Program-made: the position numbers and the translations under genes
The notes under the pieces: generated by a model
Told to the model about the DNA's origin: nothing
Database searches by the model: none
Seen by the model: the letters and a program-made list of their open reading frames with translations, nothing else
DNA from: Streptomyces sp. NBC_00690
Lineage (GTDB): Bacteria; Actinomycetota; Actinomycetes; Streptomycetales; Streptomycetaceae
DNA length: 64,000 nt
Direction: 5' to 3'
Assembly (NCBI RefSeq): GCF_036226685.1
Contig: NZ_CP109009.1
Span: 248,001-312,000, forward strand
Shown: one piece after another, positions 35,639-43,817 of the stretch
Layout of the letters: every line of letters begins with the position of its first letter
How positions within the stretch are numbered: position 1 is the stretch's first letter

Positions 35639-36421
35639 GTGCCCATCAAGACGCTGCACATCCCCACCGCGGACGGCCAGGCCGACGCCTTCGCCGCCTT
35701 CCCCGAACGTGGCGAGCGGCACCCAGGCGTGCTGATGTACCCGGACGGCTTCGGCATCCGGCCCGTGCTGCGAGAGCTTGCCCATGAACTGGCCGGGCAC
35801 GGGTACTACGTGCTCGTCCCCAACCTGTTCTACCGGCACGGCCCCACACCGGTGATCACCCTTCCCGAGTACATCGGAGAGGAGGTCCGGCCCGCCCTCT
35901 TCGCTCAGCTGATGCCCTTGATCGAGGCGCACACCGTCGAACGTGTCCTGCGCGACGCCGACGCCTACCTCAGGTTCCTCACCTCTCAGCCCGAGGTCGC
36001 CGCCGGACCGGTCGCGGTGACCGGCTACTGCATAGGCGGCCTCCTGGCGACGCGCACCGCCGCAGCCCACCCCGGCCAGGTGGCCGCGCTCGCCGCATTC
36101 CACAGCCCGGTGGGCGCGGACGGGCCAGACGCCCTCACCGAGATCACCGCACAGGTCCACTTCGGCCACGCCGAAAGTGACCTGACGCCCGAGTCCCTCG
36201 GCGAACTCAACCAGTCCCTGGACGCCGCCGGTGTCGGCTACACCTCCGAGATCTACTCCGGCACCATCCACGGCTTCACCATGTCCGACACCGACGCCTT
36301 CAACCCCGCCGCACTACGGCGCCACTGGGACCGCCTGCTCCCCCTGCTCCAGAGCACCCTGGTCAGCACCTCAGGCTCCGTCTCGGAAACCGACCGGAAG
36401 CACGTAGCCCCCGAGTCCTAA
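35639..36421 (+). CDS. Dienelactone hydrolase family protein
   Basis: 260 residues, GTG start with CAGGAG upstream. Alpha/beta-hydrolase with a cysteine nucleophile in GYCIGG, acid in HAESD and histidine in TIHGF, the dienelactone-hydrolase triad. Family members hydrolyse 4-carboxymethylene-butenolides or related small esters and lactones. It stands alone, with no aromatic-catabolism neighbours, so the substrate is unknown. Its C-terminal 20 residues after the fold are low-complexity. A hairpin follows at 36437. Confidence 0.88.
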   Translation: MPIKTLHIPTADGQADAFAAFPERGERHPGVLMYPDGFGIRPVLRELAHELAGHGYYVLVPNLFYRHGPTPVITLPEYIGEEVRPALFAQLMPLIEAHTVERVLRDADAYLRFLTSQPEVAAGPVAVTGYCIGGLLATRTAAAHPGQVAALAAFHSPVGADGPDALTEITAQVHFGHAESDLTPESLGELNQSLDAAGVGYTSEIYSGTIHGFTMSDTDAFNPAALRRHWDRLLPLLQSTLVSTSGSVSETDRKHVAPES

Positions 36422-36436
36422 CGATGTCTCGAAGTC

Positions 36437-36465
36437 GGTGAGGGTGGACGCAGCCCGCCCTCACC
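36437..36465 (+). terminator. Hairpin terminator
   Basis: GGTGAGGGTGG (36437-36447) pairs with CCGCCCTCACC (36455-36465), an 11-bp stem with one G-T pair and a 7-base loop, 15 bp after the hydrolase stop. Confidence 0.6.
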
Positions 36466-36547
36466 CGCCCTCCGACCTGCCCGCCACCCCCGCTACCCAT
36501 AGATAGGTTTACCTGCCCGAAACAGACATTAGACAGAATCCGCCTTC

Positions 36548-37003
36548 ATGAAGATCGAACAGGTTGACTGGGCCCACTCGGACGCCGCCGCACTGCGCTC
36601 ACGGCAGCGAGCCGAGATCGCAGAGAGATACGGCACCTCGGACAGCGAGCCCGGGGCGGCCCCGTCAGCAGTGGACATGGCGGCATTCTTTGTGGCGTAC
36701 GAGGAGGGCGGCAGCGCTGTGGGGTGTGGAGGGCTTCGCTACCTGGGGGAGGGCGTCGGCGAGGTCAAGCGGATGTACGTAGCCCCTTCGTGCCGCGGAT
36801 CCGGAGTGGCGTTGCGAATCCTTCATGAACTGGAGGGGTGGGCCAGCGGGCAGGGGTGGGCGGGGCTTCGACTGGAAACCGGAGACGCACAGCCGGATGC
36901 CATCCGCTTCTACACACGTTCCGGTTATGAGCGAATCCCGAACTTCGGTGCGTATGTCGGTGTGACGAGTTCCCAATGCTTCGAGAAGCTGCTGGCGACC
37001 TGA
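36548..37003 (+). CDS. GNAT-family N-acetyltransferase
   Basis: 151 residues, complete GNAT fold: beta4 VKRMYVAPSCRGSGVALRILHELE with the acetyl-CoA loop R-G-S-G-V-A, and the later FYTRSGYERIPNFGAYVG. It acetylates an unknown amine. No good ribosome site precedes ATG 36548, so the transcript may be leaderless. Single gene, cytosolic. Confidence 0.85.
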   Translation: MKIEQVDWAHSDAAALRSRQRAEIAERYGTSDSEPGAAPSAVDMAAFFVAYEEGGSAVGCGGLRYLGEGVGEVKRMYVAPSCRGSGVALRILHELEGWASGQGWAGLRLETGDAQPDAIRFYTRSGYERIPNFGAYVGVTSSQCFEKLLAT

Positions 37004-37416
37004 CCGGCCACTGTCAGATCGCATGCCGTGGCAGCCGCGTCGGGAACGGTGGGATCCCTTCGCGCCGAGGGTGAACGTCCCCACACACCTGATCTTCCCT
37101 GTCGGCAGCTTCCACGCCCCGAGGAACTCATTCCGGTACGCATAGCGCAGCGCACACATTCAGCGACGTACGGTTGGCCTGGTGCGCGCAACCCCGTATG
37201 TCGGGCTGCTGTCGCACCCTGCACGATGCACACTGAGTCAAGGGAGCCACTCGCTCTGGCGGAGCGCTGGGCGCCGTCCGGCACGCGATCTGTGGCAGCT
37301 TCGGAAGAAGTCGGAAATTCTCTCGGTGTCAGCGATGAGTTCCTTGCGGTTGCCTGGTCTATCCCCTTGAACAGCACAACGGCGAACAGCACGACAGCGA
37401 TGGGAGACACCCCGCC
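37004..37416. other. Intergenic region without supported gene
   Basis: About 413 bases between the GNAT and VOC genes. No coding frame with a ribosome site and no structured element were recognised. Confidence 0.45.
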
Positions 37417-37824
37417 ATGTACCAGCAGATGATCTTCGTCAACCTGGCCACCCGCGACCTCGACGCGGCAAGGAAGTTCTTCACCGAGTTGGGCTACACC
37501 ATCAACGCCCAGTTCAGCGACGATTCAACGGCCTCGATCCCGCTCAGCGACACCATCGTCGTGATGCTGCACACCCACCAGAAATACGCCGAGTTCACCA
37601 AGAAGCCGATCGCGGACTCCACCACCTCCAGTGAGGTCCTCCTCGCGCTCAGCGCCGAATCTCGCGAGAAGGTCGACGAACTCGTGGACAAGGCCATTGC
37701 CGCCGGCGGCACCCACACCGGCGAAACCCAGGACCACGGCTTCATGTACGGCCGCGCCTTCAACGACCCCGACGGCCACACCTGGGAGATCGTATGGATG
37801 GACCCGGCCGCGGTCCAAGGCTGA
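37417..37824 (+). CDS. VOC-family (glyoxalase/bleomycin-resistance-like) protein
   Basis: 135 residues, ATG with GGGAG upstream. Two beta-alpha-beta-beta-beta modules: MIFVNLATRDLDAARKFFTELG at the start and FNDPDGHTWEIVWMDP at the end, the family's usual closing strand with its metal-ligand Glu. Members bind divalent metals and act on small thiol conjugates or sequester antibiotics; many have unknown roles. Single gene ahead of a long hairpin (38146). Confidence 0.85.
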   Translation: MYQQMIFVNLATRDLDAARKFFTELGYTINAQFSDDSTASIPLSDTIVVMLHTHQKYAEFTKKPIADSTTSSEVLLALSAESREKVDELVDKAIAAGGTHTGETQDHGFMYGRAFNDPDGHTWEIVWMDPAAVQG

Positions 37825-38253
37825 ACGCGGCGACCGGCCAACACCTCATCGTGTGCGGCCCGGCACGGTCCTTCCACTGAACGTCGTTGAAGGATGTTGA
37901 CCTGCGCTCTCCCCGGGTGGTCAGACAGCCACCGAGAACAAACAATGCGGTGGCCAGCCCGCCCGGGGGATCACGCGCTCATCCGCCACACCTCCTACCC
38001 CAAGTCTGGCCGCCACAGGTCTGTTGGGGCATGTGCCAGAAGTGCTCTGGGTTGGCTGATGTGAGTGCGCGAGGGCCGAGTTACCGATATGTCGGACCGG
38101 TCGACCCCCGCACCAGCCAGTGGACGAGGAAACTCGTGCCCAATCAGGTGCATCGTCGCCGTGGCTGAAGGGCGTTGTACCAGCCATGGCGACGATGCAC
38201 CTCGCCCCTCCGTTTCGACTTCGAGAGTGGTCCGTTCAGCGCTTACCAGTCGC
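37825..38253. other. Convergent intergenic region containing a long hairpin
   Basis: About 429 bases between the ends of the VOC gene (plus) and the HAD gene (minus). No supported coding frame; the notable feature is the 22-bp stem at 38146-38202. Confidence 0.55.
38146..38202. terminator. 22-bp stem hairpin between convergent genes
   Basis: The arms 38146-38167 and 38181-38202 are inverted copies over 22 bp with one mismatch that becomes a G-U pair in RNA, closed by a 13-base loop. The left arm begins AGGTGCATCGTCGCC and the right ends GGCGACGATGCACCT. It lies between two gene ends pointing at each other, so a bidirectional terminator is likely, although it is 322 bp from the VOC stop and much longer than usual. 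Confidence 0.55.
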
Positions 38254-38793
38254 TTACCGCGCAGTGCGGCGGAGGCTTCGGGTCAACTGCAGTGGGAACA
38301 CCGGGCGCGGTGGTCTGGCCAGAAGCCGGTCGACGTGGTGACGTTCGAGCCCCTGCTGCCCGTCGATGGGCAGCAGCAGTCGGTCGGGCCGTACGAGAGA
38401 GTTGCGGACGAGTCGGGGCGGTATGACGTCGTCGAGCCAGGCGAACGGCCGCTTATTGGCGTAGCGCAGCAACGGGGGCCACTTGGCGCCGGAGAACAGT
38501 TCCATCAGCCGGATTCGAGGGTCTCCGGGTTGTGCCGTGTACCCCCTGAAGCGGACCACGGGCAGTGTGGGGAGTCCGAGTGCCGGGGCGATGTGGGTGT
38601 TGGCGTCGTCCTCCCAGGTGGTGGCCCAGCAGACTTCGTACACCTGCGCGAGCTCGAGAAGCCAGTCTCGGTGCCGGCGGGAGAGTAGGACACGGAACCC
38701 GAGCAGGTCGTGGGCATCGAAGTCGCCGGCGGGTTGCGGGCGGGCGGGGTTGAGGACTCCGTCGACGTCGAGGAAGAGCAACGGCTTCGACAC
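38254..38793 (-). CDS. HAD-domain protein
   Basis: 179 residues. GTG 38793 is chosen for AGGA 5 bp upstream and because the fold starts there. HAD motif I is LLFLDVDGVLNP (D-x-D), motif II region is VCWATTWEDDAN, and motif IV is FAWLDDVIP. It matches the small HAD-like proteins of actinomycetes annotated as secreted-free phosphatases or RNA-repair-type HADs. Phosphoryl hydrolysis is likely; the substrate is unknown. Single gene. Confidence 0.8.
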   Translation of the reverse strand: MSKPLLFLDVDGVLNPARPQPAGDFDAHDLLGFRVLLSRRHRDWLLELAQVYEVCWATTWEDDANTHIAPALGLPTLPVVRFRGYTAQPGDPRIRLMELFSGAKWPPLLRYANKRPFAWLDDVIPPRLVRNSLVRPDRLLLPIDGQQGLERHHVDRLLARPPRPVFPLQLTRSLRRTAR

Positions 38794-38817
38794 AGGAATC
38801 CTACCGGTCGGACGAGC

Positions 38818-38856
38818 GGATGCCGGGATGCCGGGATGCCGGGATGCCGGGATGCC
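38818..38856. repeat. Octanucleotide tandem repeat
   Basis: Four exact copies of GGGATGCC (38825-38856) preceded by a partial copy, 25 bp upstream of the HAD gene start. Simple-sequence repeat, possibly variable in copy number. Confidence 0.85.
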
Positions 38857-39062
38857 AATCGAACGTCCAGAAGACGCGAAGGGTTCCTCCAGTGGCGGCA
38901 AGGAGCGCGCCGCAGGGCTCGAACGCGGAGAGTCTGTGGACACCACACCACCGCCCGCCCCCGCTCCTGCGGGCTTCCACACGGCTTCCCCCGCGCAGGG
39001 GGAAGTGTCTTCGCAGCCGACTGGGCGCCCGCATCGCTCCGTCGACGGTCACTCAACAGGTC

Positions 39063-39626
39063 CTATCCAGTGGGCCACTGTCCGCGCCCCGCCACATCCA
39101 GTACCAGGGCAGCAATGTTCCAGGCGTCGTCGTCGCCACGATGATGGCGACCTTCCAGCGGGAGTCCGGCCAGTGTGAGCGCCTGGGCCATTCCGGGGCG
39201 TCTTCGCAGTCCGTAGGAGGCGGTGAAGGCCACCTTCGCATTGGTGTGACGCTGATTGAAGGGGTACTCGGTACCCGTCTGTTGGCACTGGCGGGTGAAC
39301 TGGTTCCGGTCGTAGTCGCCCCAACTGGCCCAGGGCAGCGACCGCGTACCGTGCTGTTTGGTCAGTTCCCGGCATGCCTCGGTGAAGGTCTGGCCGCCGG
39401 CAACCTCGGTCTGTGTTAGCCCGGTCAGCTCGGTGCAGAACGGGCTCACTTCGGATCTGGTCGGACGTACCAGCAGCCGATGCTTCGCAAGGCGCTCGCC
39501 CGCGCGCAGGTCAACCACGGTGAGCCCGATCTCGATGATCTCGCTCACCTGGCCGGGCGGAGGCTGCCCCTCCCAGCAGGTCGCTTCGACATCAACCACG
39601 TGCAGTAGGTACTCATCAACATCCAT
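39063..39626 (-). CDS. 3'-5' exonuclease, DEDDh (DnaQ/ERI-1-like) family
   Basis: 187 residues from ATG 39626, where the fold begins (LLHVVDVEATCWEG). The exonuclease acidic residues are visible: D-x-E in DVEAT, the second aspartate in WASWGDYDRNQF, and the H-x4-D of HHRGDDDAWN. Metal-dependent removal of nucleotides from 3' ends of RNA or DNA is expected. No ribosome site precedes the ATG. Sequence beyond 39626 in the same frame is not protein-like. Single gene. Confidence 0.82.
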   Translation of the reverse strand: MDVDEYLLHVVDVEATCWEGQPPPGQVSEIIEIGLTVVDLRAGERLAKHRLLVRPTRSEVSPFCTELTGLTQTEVAGGQTFTEACRELTKQHGTRSLPWASWGDYDRNQFTRQCQQTGTEYPFNQRHTNAKVAFTASYGLRRRPGMAQALTLAGLPLEGRHHRGDDDAWNIAALVLDVAGRGQWPTG

Positions 39627-39736
39627 GGGGAGCGAGGGTAGACGGGATGATCTCCGCGCCGCTGTTCTTTTGAGCTCGGGCACTGAGTGGAAGATCTCGA
39701 ACAGCCGGAAGGACGATTGCCCATCGGGAGTCCGGA

Positions 39737-39975
39737 TCACCCCGCTGTCCGTGTGCCGATCGGCTTCTCGAACCAGTGGTGCGCGTACGGCTCGGTGTTG
39801 AACGCAGGGAACGCTTGGAAGCCGGAGAAGTGGTAGAGCCGAATCGCGGCATCGAGTGCTCTGTTGGTGTCCAGTCTCAGTACGAGTCGACCGTCCCGCG
39901 CGGCACGCGCTTCGAGTTCGGCCAGGAATCGGCGGCCAAGGCCCACGAAATTCACGGATACCCGCTCCGGGAGGA
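39737..39975 (-). pseudogene. GNAT acetyltransferase fragment (C-terminal part)
   Basis: The frame ending at 39737 encodes GLGRRFLAELEARAARDG, VVLRLDTNRAL-like LRLDTNRALDAAIRLYHFSG and FNTEPYAHHWFEK, the standard end of a GNAT. The segment before it (RIVRVLPERVSVNFV) no longer matches the expected beta4 strand, and further upstream the DNA is taken by the opposite-strand gene at 40067. It is a 5'-truncated remnant. Confidence 0.6.
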
Positions 39976-40066
39976 CCCGCACTATCCGGAGCACCATGCA
40001 CTCGGACCCGTCCGGCGGTGGCGGAACTCGGTTGCGGCGATGGCACGGGCTCGCTGAGATGGCCGT

Positions 40067-40453
40067 ATGAACGGCGAAACGGACGATGTGCATCACGCGA
40101 TCGCGGGTGAGTTGCAGCTGATGGATCCGCACATCCGCGCCTCGGCGGAACTCGCGGGGCAGCTCCTCGACCCGGAGTTCGTGGAGGTCGGCGGGTCGGG
40201 ACGACGATGGAGCCGTGAGGCGCTGCTCGCCGAGCTTCCCGATCATCCGGGTAGTTCGGCGGAGGGTCCCCGCTATCGGCCCTCGGACATTTCAGGGGTG
40301 ACGCTCGCCCCGGGTCTGGTGCACCTCACGTTCGAAACCGTGCTCGGCACGCTCCGGACGAGACACAGTTCGATCTGGCGCGAGGGCGCCGGAACAGCGG
40401 GCTGGCGAATGTACTACCACCAAGCCACCCGGGTGCCGCCCGATGTGGAGTAA
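40067..40453 (+). CDS. NTF2-like / DUF4440-type protein
   Basis: 128 residues with the pattern of a small SnoaL/NTF2-like fold: an N-terminal helix (AIAGELQLMDPHIRA), LLDPEFVEVGGSGRRWSREALLAEL, central strands and the C-terminal HSSIWREGAGTAGWRMYYHQAT. This cup-shaped fold serves as an enzyme or binding pocket in many contexts; no function can be assigned. It starts at ATG without a clear ribosome site. Confidence 0.78.
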   Translation: MNGETDDVHHAIAGELQLMDPHIRASAELAGQLLDPEFVEVGGSGRRWSREALLAELPDHPGSSAEGPRYRPSDISGVTLAPGLVHLTFETVLGTLRTRHSSIWREGAGTAGWRMYYHQATRVPPDVE

Positions 40454-40629
40454 ATGCACTGCGTTCAGCCGTTGCGGCGGCCCGAGAGGTTGACCGGGCA
40501 GCAGTAGCGAACGCTCGGGCGGTCCCGGTCGCGGAGCTTCGATCTGCATGCTTCGGCCCAGTCGGAAGCTCTGCGATCGGGTGGCCTCGCCTTCGAGCGG
40601 GCGGTGCTGCTCCTTCGGAGGCAAGGAGA

Positions 40630-41256
40630 TCAGACCGGCATGGCGAGCAGGCCCGCGCCTGGCCCGGCGAGCTCGTCCGGCGCCACCCGTCGCCCGGAGA
40701 CGGCCAGCAGCAGTGAAAGCGCTGTTCCGCTCACTTCCGGACCGGCTCCGATCGACACATCGGCGTCCACTGCGGTGAGCCGCACACGGGCCACGAGTTC
40801 CTTGGCTCCGCCGAAGGAGGCTGGGGTGCGAGTCTGCAACTGTAGGGACCTGACGACTGCCTCCTGTGCGTAGGCATGGGTGAGGCCCAAGGGTCTACGG
40901 ATGTCCTCGCCGTGGATGACCTCCTCGACGAGCCGGCTGTCGAGGGGTGCCGGCGGGGACGACCGCCGTGCGGCGACCTGCCGCAGCCGCTCCAAGGTCT
41001 CCTGGGGTGAGGCACCGCGCTCGCGTTCCACACCGCTCGCGTTCTGGCGGTCGAAGTCGAACCGGGCTCGGACGAGACCGACGACGAAGCCCAGGCGCGT
41101 CGTGCGGGCCGAATCAACGAGATGGGCGACCACGTCATGGACGGTCCACCCGTCACACAGGGACGGCTCCCCCCACTGCTCGTCGTCGAGTCGGGTGAGG
41201 TCATCAATCAGCGCCGCCCGCTCCGCGTGCACCATCGACCAGACGTCGTTCTTCAC
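40630..41256 (-). CDS. Maleylpyruvate-isomerase-like, mycothiol-dependent enzyme family (DinB fold)
   Basis: 208 residues from GTG 41256, with GGAGG just upstream. The N-terminal DinB-like bundle shows LCDGWTVHDVVAHLVD (metal-ligand His) and VEEVIHGEDIRRPLG (second ligand pair), typical of the actinobacterial TIGR03083-type family whose characterised member uses mycothiol to isomerise maleylpyruvate. The C-terminal MDMPI-like domain carries GPGAGLLAMPV. Cytosolic; substrate unknown. Single gene. Confidence 0.85.
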   Translation of the reverse strand: MKNDVWSMVHAERAALIDDLTRLDDEQWGEPSLCDGWTVHDVVAHLVDSARTTRLGFVVGLVRARFDFDRQNASGVERERGASPQETLERLRQVAARRSSPPAPLDSRLVEEVIHGEDIRRPLGLTHAYAQEAVVRSLQLQTRTPASFGGAKELVARVRLTAVDADVSIGAGPEVSGTALSLLLAVSGRRVAPDELAGPGAGLLAMPV

Positions 41257-41652
41257 GGTTCCTCCTTCGTACACCACCACATTGCCCGCCAGCTGAGACT
41301 CTCGCCAGGACGGGAACTCATCGCTCGTGAGCGAAGCCGCCGCAACCAGGCGGGTACCCGCCCGACAGACGCAGCGGACGCGTCAACGCGCGATGAACCC
41401 ATTTCCTGCAAACGCCTCCCGTTCGACGGCTCCCTCGTCGTGCATGCCGCCCCGCGCGATACCCGCGGACCGGCTGCGCATCGACCTGCTGGCCTACCCC
41501 CGCGGTTCATTTTCGGCCCGAAGGCCCTACCGCGAGAACGCAATGGGAATGTGCGCCTCCCGTTGTCCCTCGGGGTGGGCAGCGGGAGGCTTCAGTGCAG
41601 CCGCCGGGGTCCAGCCCCGGTGTCCCGAGGTCGAGAAGGAGTGCGCATCGTC
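41257..41652. other. Intergenic region without supported gene
   Basis: About 396 bases between divergent genes at 41256 and 41653. Promoters for both must lie here, but no operator, repeat or coding frame was recognised. Confidence 0.45.
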
Positions 41653-41895
41653 ATGTCCTTACGCAGAATGCTCTCCACCGCAGGCGTGAGCGTGGTTCTG
41701 GTGAGCGCCGGACTACTGACGGCTCCGGCAGCCCAAGCCGCGCCCGCACCCGGGCCCGCCCACTGGGTTTCCTTCGGTCCGTATCCGACGTACGAGCGGT
41801 GCAAGGCTACGGGCGACCATCTGGTCAGCATTTGGCTGATCACCGAATTCACGTGCGCCCCGTACCCGCCGCACACGCTGTCCGTCTGGAAGTAG
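41653..41895 (+). CDS. Small secreted protein of unknown function
   Basis: 80 residues. ATG 41653 has AAGGAG 10 bp upstream (GTG 41641 is an in-frame alternative). A classic signal peptide (MSLRRMLSTAG... with the cleavage region APAAQAAPA near residue 30) leaves a mature peptide of about 50 residues that begins APGPAHWVSFG. It contains just two cysteines (YERCKATG and FTCAPYPP), well placed for one disulfide. Similar tiny secreted proteins are common in streptomycetes; the role is unknown. Confidence 0.75.
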   Translation: MSLRRMLSTAGVSVVLVSAGLLTAPAAQAAPAPGPAHWVSFGPYPTYERCKATGDHLVSIWLITEFTCAPYPPHTLSVWK

Positions 41896-42155
41896 TGGCT
41901 GAGGCCAAGGAACGAGCCGGCACACCTGATCGTCCAGGGTGTGCCGGTTCCCTGTGCCCCCGGCGTGAACACGGTGACCGGTGCGGCGGCGGATCCGCAT
42001 CGTACGTCGGGTCTGAGCCTGGCCGGCCCCGGCTCCGATGGCCGGGCTCCGGCAGCCGGCGTACCGTCGTTCGATGTGGGCCGGTGGCATATCGCACGGA
42101 CCGCGTGCGGTCGATCGGCCTCGGATTTGCCCCCTACCAGCAGGGGAGAACCGTC

Positions 42156-43196
42156 GTGAAGGCAGTTCAGTACCGTGCGATCGGCGCGGATCCCGAGGTC
42201 GTCGACATCCCGGCCCCGGAGCCGGGACCCGGTCAGATTCTATTGAAGGTCACCGCGGCCGGCGTATGCCACTCCGATATCGCGGTGATGTCGCTCCCCG
42301 CCGAGCGGATCGCCTTCCCGCTGCCCCTTACCCTCGGGCACGAGGGAGCCGGTGTGGTGGCCGGGCTCGGCAGCGGAGTGTTCGGCGTGACGGTCGGGGA
42401 TGCGGTCGTCGTGTACGGGCCGTGGGGGTGTGGCGTCTGTCCGATCTGCGCATCCGGCCGGGAGAACTACTGTCCACATGCGCGCACCCTGGGCATCCAC
42501 CCTCCGGGCCTCGGCTCACCTGGCGCGATGGCGGAATACATGCTCGTCGATGATGTACGGCATCTGGTGCCGATCGGCGGGCTAGACCCGGTGGCCACGG
42601 TGCCACTGACCGACGCCGGTCTGACGCCCTATCACGCGATCCGTCGTGCGCTACCGAAGCTGGTACCCGGATCCACCGCCGTCGTCATCGGCACCGGCGG
42701 TCTGGGGCACCTCGCCATCCAACTGCTGAGAGTGCTCACGCCTGCGCGGGTCATCGCCCTCGACGTGTCCGAGGACAAGCTCCGATTGGCCCGGAGCGTC
42801 GGCGCACACGAAGCGCTTCCTTCGGATGAGAATGCCGCCCCGCGCGTGCGCGAACTCACCGACGGCCACGGCGCCCAGGCCGTCTTCGACTTCGTGGGCA
42901 TCGACCTCACCGGCCGTATGGCAGCCGACATGGCCGGTATGGACTCCGACATCCAGCTCGTCGGCATCGGGGGCGGCACCGTCCCGGTGGGGTTCGCCCA
43001 GGTCCCCTACGGGGCGTCGGTCACCGCACCCTACTGGGGCGGTCGTACTGAACTGGCCGAAGTCGTCGCGCTCGCCCAGGACGACGTGCTCTCCGTACAC
43101 ACCGAGACGTTCGGCATCGACGAGGCGCCACTCGCCTACGAGCGACTGCACGCCGGCAACATCACGGGCCGCGCCGTCATCCTCCCCCACGGCTGA
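42156..43196 (+). CDS. Zinc-dependent alcohol dehydrogenase, NAD(P)-dependent
   Basis: 346 residues, GTG 42156 with AGGGGAGA upstream. Medium-chain dehydrogenase with catalytic zinc ligands in GVCHSD and GHEGAG, and structural zinc cysteines in the C-x2-C-x2-C-x7-C loop CGVCPICASGRENYC. The Rossmann motif VIGTGGLGHLAIQL is followed by an acidic residue in VIALDVS, which favours NAD over NADP. It oxidises alcohols or reduces aldehydes. Single gene; a heptamer repeat follows. Confidence 0.92.
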   Translation: MKAVQYRAIGADPEVVDIPAPEPGPGQILLKVTAAGVCHSDIAVMSLPAERIAFPLPLTLGHEGAGVVAGLGSGVFGVTVGDAVVVYGPWGCGVCPICASGRENYCPHARTLGIHPPGLGSPGAMAEYMLVDDVRHLVPIGGLDPVATVPLTDAGLTPYHAIRRALPKLVPGSTAVVIGTGGLGHLAIQLLRVLTPARVIALDVSEDKLRLARSVGAHEALPSDENAAPRVRELTDGHGAQAVFDFVGIDLTGRMAADMAGMDSDIQLVGIGGGTVPVGFAQVPYGASVTAPYWGGRTELAEVVALAQDDVLSVHTETFGIDEAPLAYERLHAGNITGRAVILPHG

Positions 43197-43209
43197 GCCC
43201 CCGGCGCCT

Positions 43210-43237
43210 CGGCAGTCGGCAGTCGGCAGTCGGCAGT
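43210..43237. repeat. Heptanucleotide tandem repeat
   Basis: Four exact copies of CGGCAGT just after the alcohol-dehydrogenase stop codon. Confidence 0.85.
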
Positions 43238-43493
43238 CGGCGCGAGCGTTGTCCGGGCACCCGGCCCGCCCGCACGAGGGGCGGTTCTCCCCCTGAGGCA
43301 CATCAAGGAGCAGGCAAGGCATTCCTGGCGGTCTCATCCGACAGAGTGCCCGGTCCCCCCATGTGCGTGCTCTCGGAGCGTCAACCCGTGGACGCGACCA
43401 GATGCTCTCCGTCTTTTGCACCTACGGCCTTGCCGCACTGCGGCCGGCTGCCCCGATCCGGCGAACAAGAGCAATTGCGAATCAACTTCACTA

Positions 43494-43512
43494 TTAAGTA
43501 AGGTGTACCTAA
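43494..43512 (+). promoter_or_regulatory. Iron box (DmdR/IdeR-type operator)
   Basis: TTAAGTAAGGTGTACCTAA agrees with the actinobacterial iron-box consensus (TTAGGTTAGGCTAACCTAA) at 14 of 19 positions by eye, including both TTA/TAA ends. It lies upstream of the siderophore-binding lipoprotein gene in an unusually AT-rich patch, so iron-dependent repression is likely. The distance to the start codon, 305 bp, is long. Confidence 0.6.
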
Positions 43513-43817
43513 GTTTCTTTGGCCGGATCATCTCTATGCCCGGCTTCATGAGCAGGAGTACGAGAACGGAATCCGCGGCGACCGCGAGCGCACCGCGCGT
43601 ACCCGCGAACAGGAAGGTGCACGGCCATGACCCACGCCGAGCAGCGCGACCATGCCCGCCGCCCGGCCCACCCCGACAACACAACGATCTCCTCTGCGTC
43701 CCACCGGCGCTCGTAGCCTTCGGCCGATGCCCCCGATCACCGAGCCGGCGCTGAGCCGCGCCTGAAACTCCACCGGTACCGCCGGAATCCACACTTCGCA
43801 CGAAACGAGGCACACCC

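Larger units (their letters stand above)
43197..43817. other. Intergenic region with heptamer repeat and iron box
   Basis: About 620 bases. It holds a tandem repeat near its left end and an iron-box-like site at 43494-43512. Between the iron box and the lipoprotein start there are about 300 bases where only very short frames occur; a lost siderophore gene is possible but no homology was seen. Confidence 0.5.

Noticed and set aside
36925..37410. Minus-strand 161-codon protein downstream of the GNAT gene
   Set aside because: It overlaps the GNAT gene end, has no ribosome site and resembles nothing.
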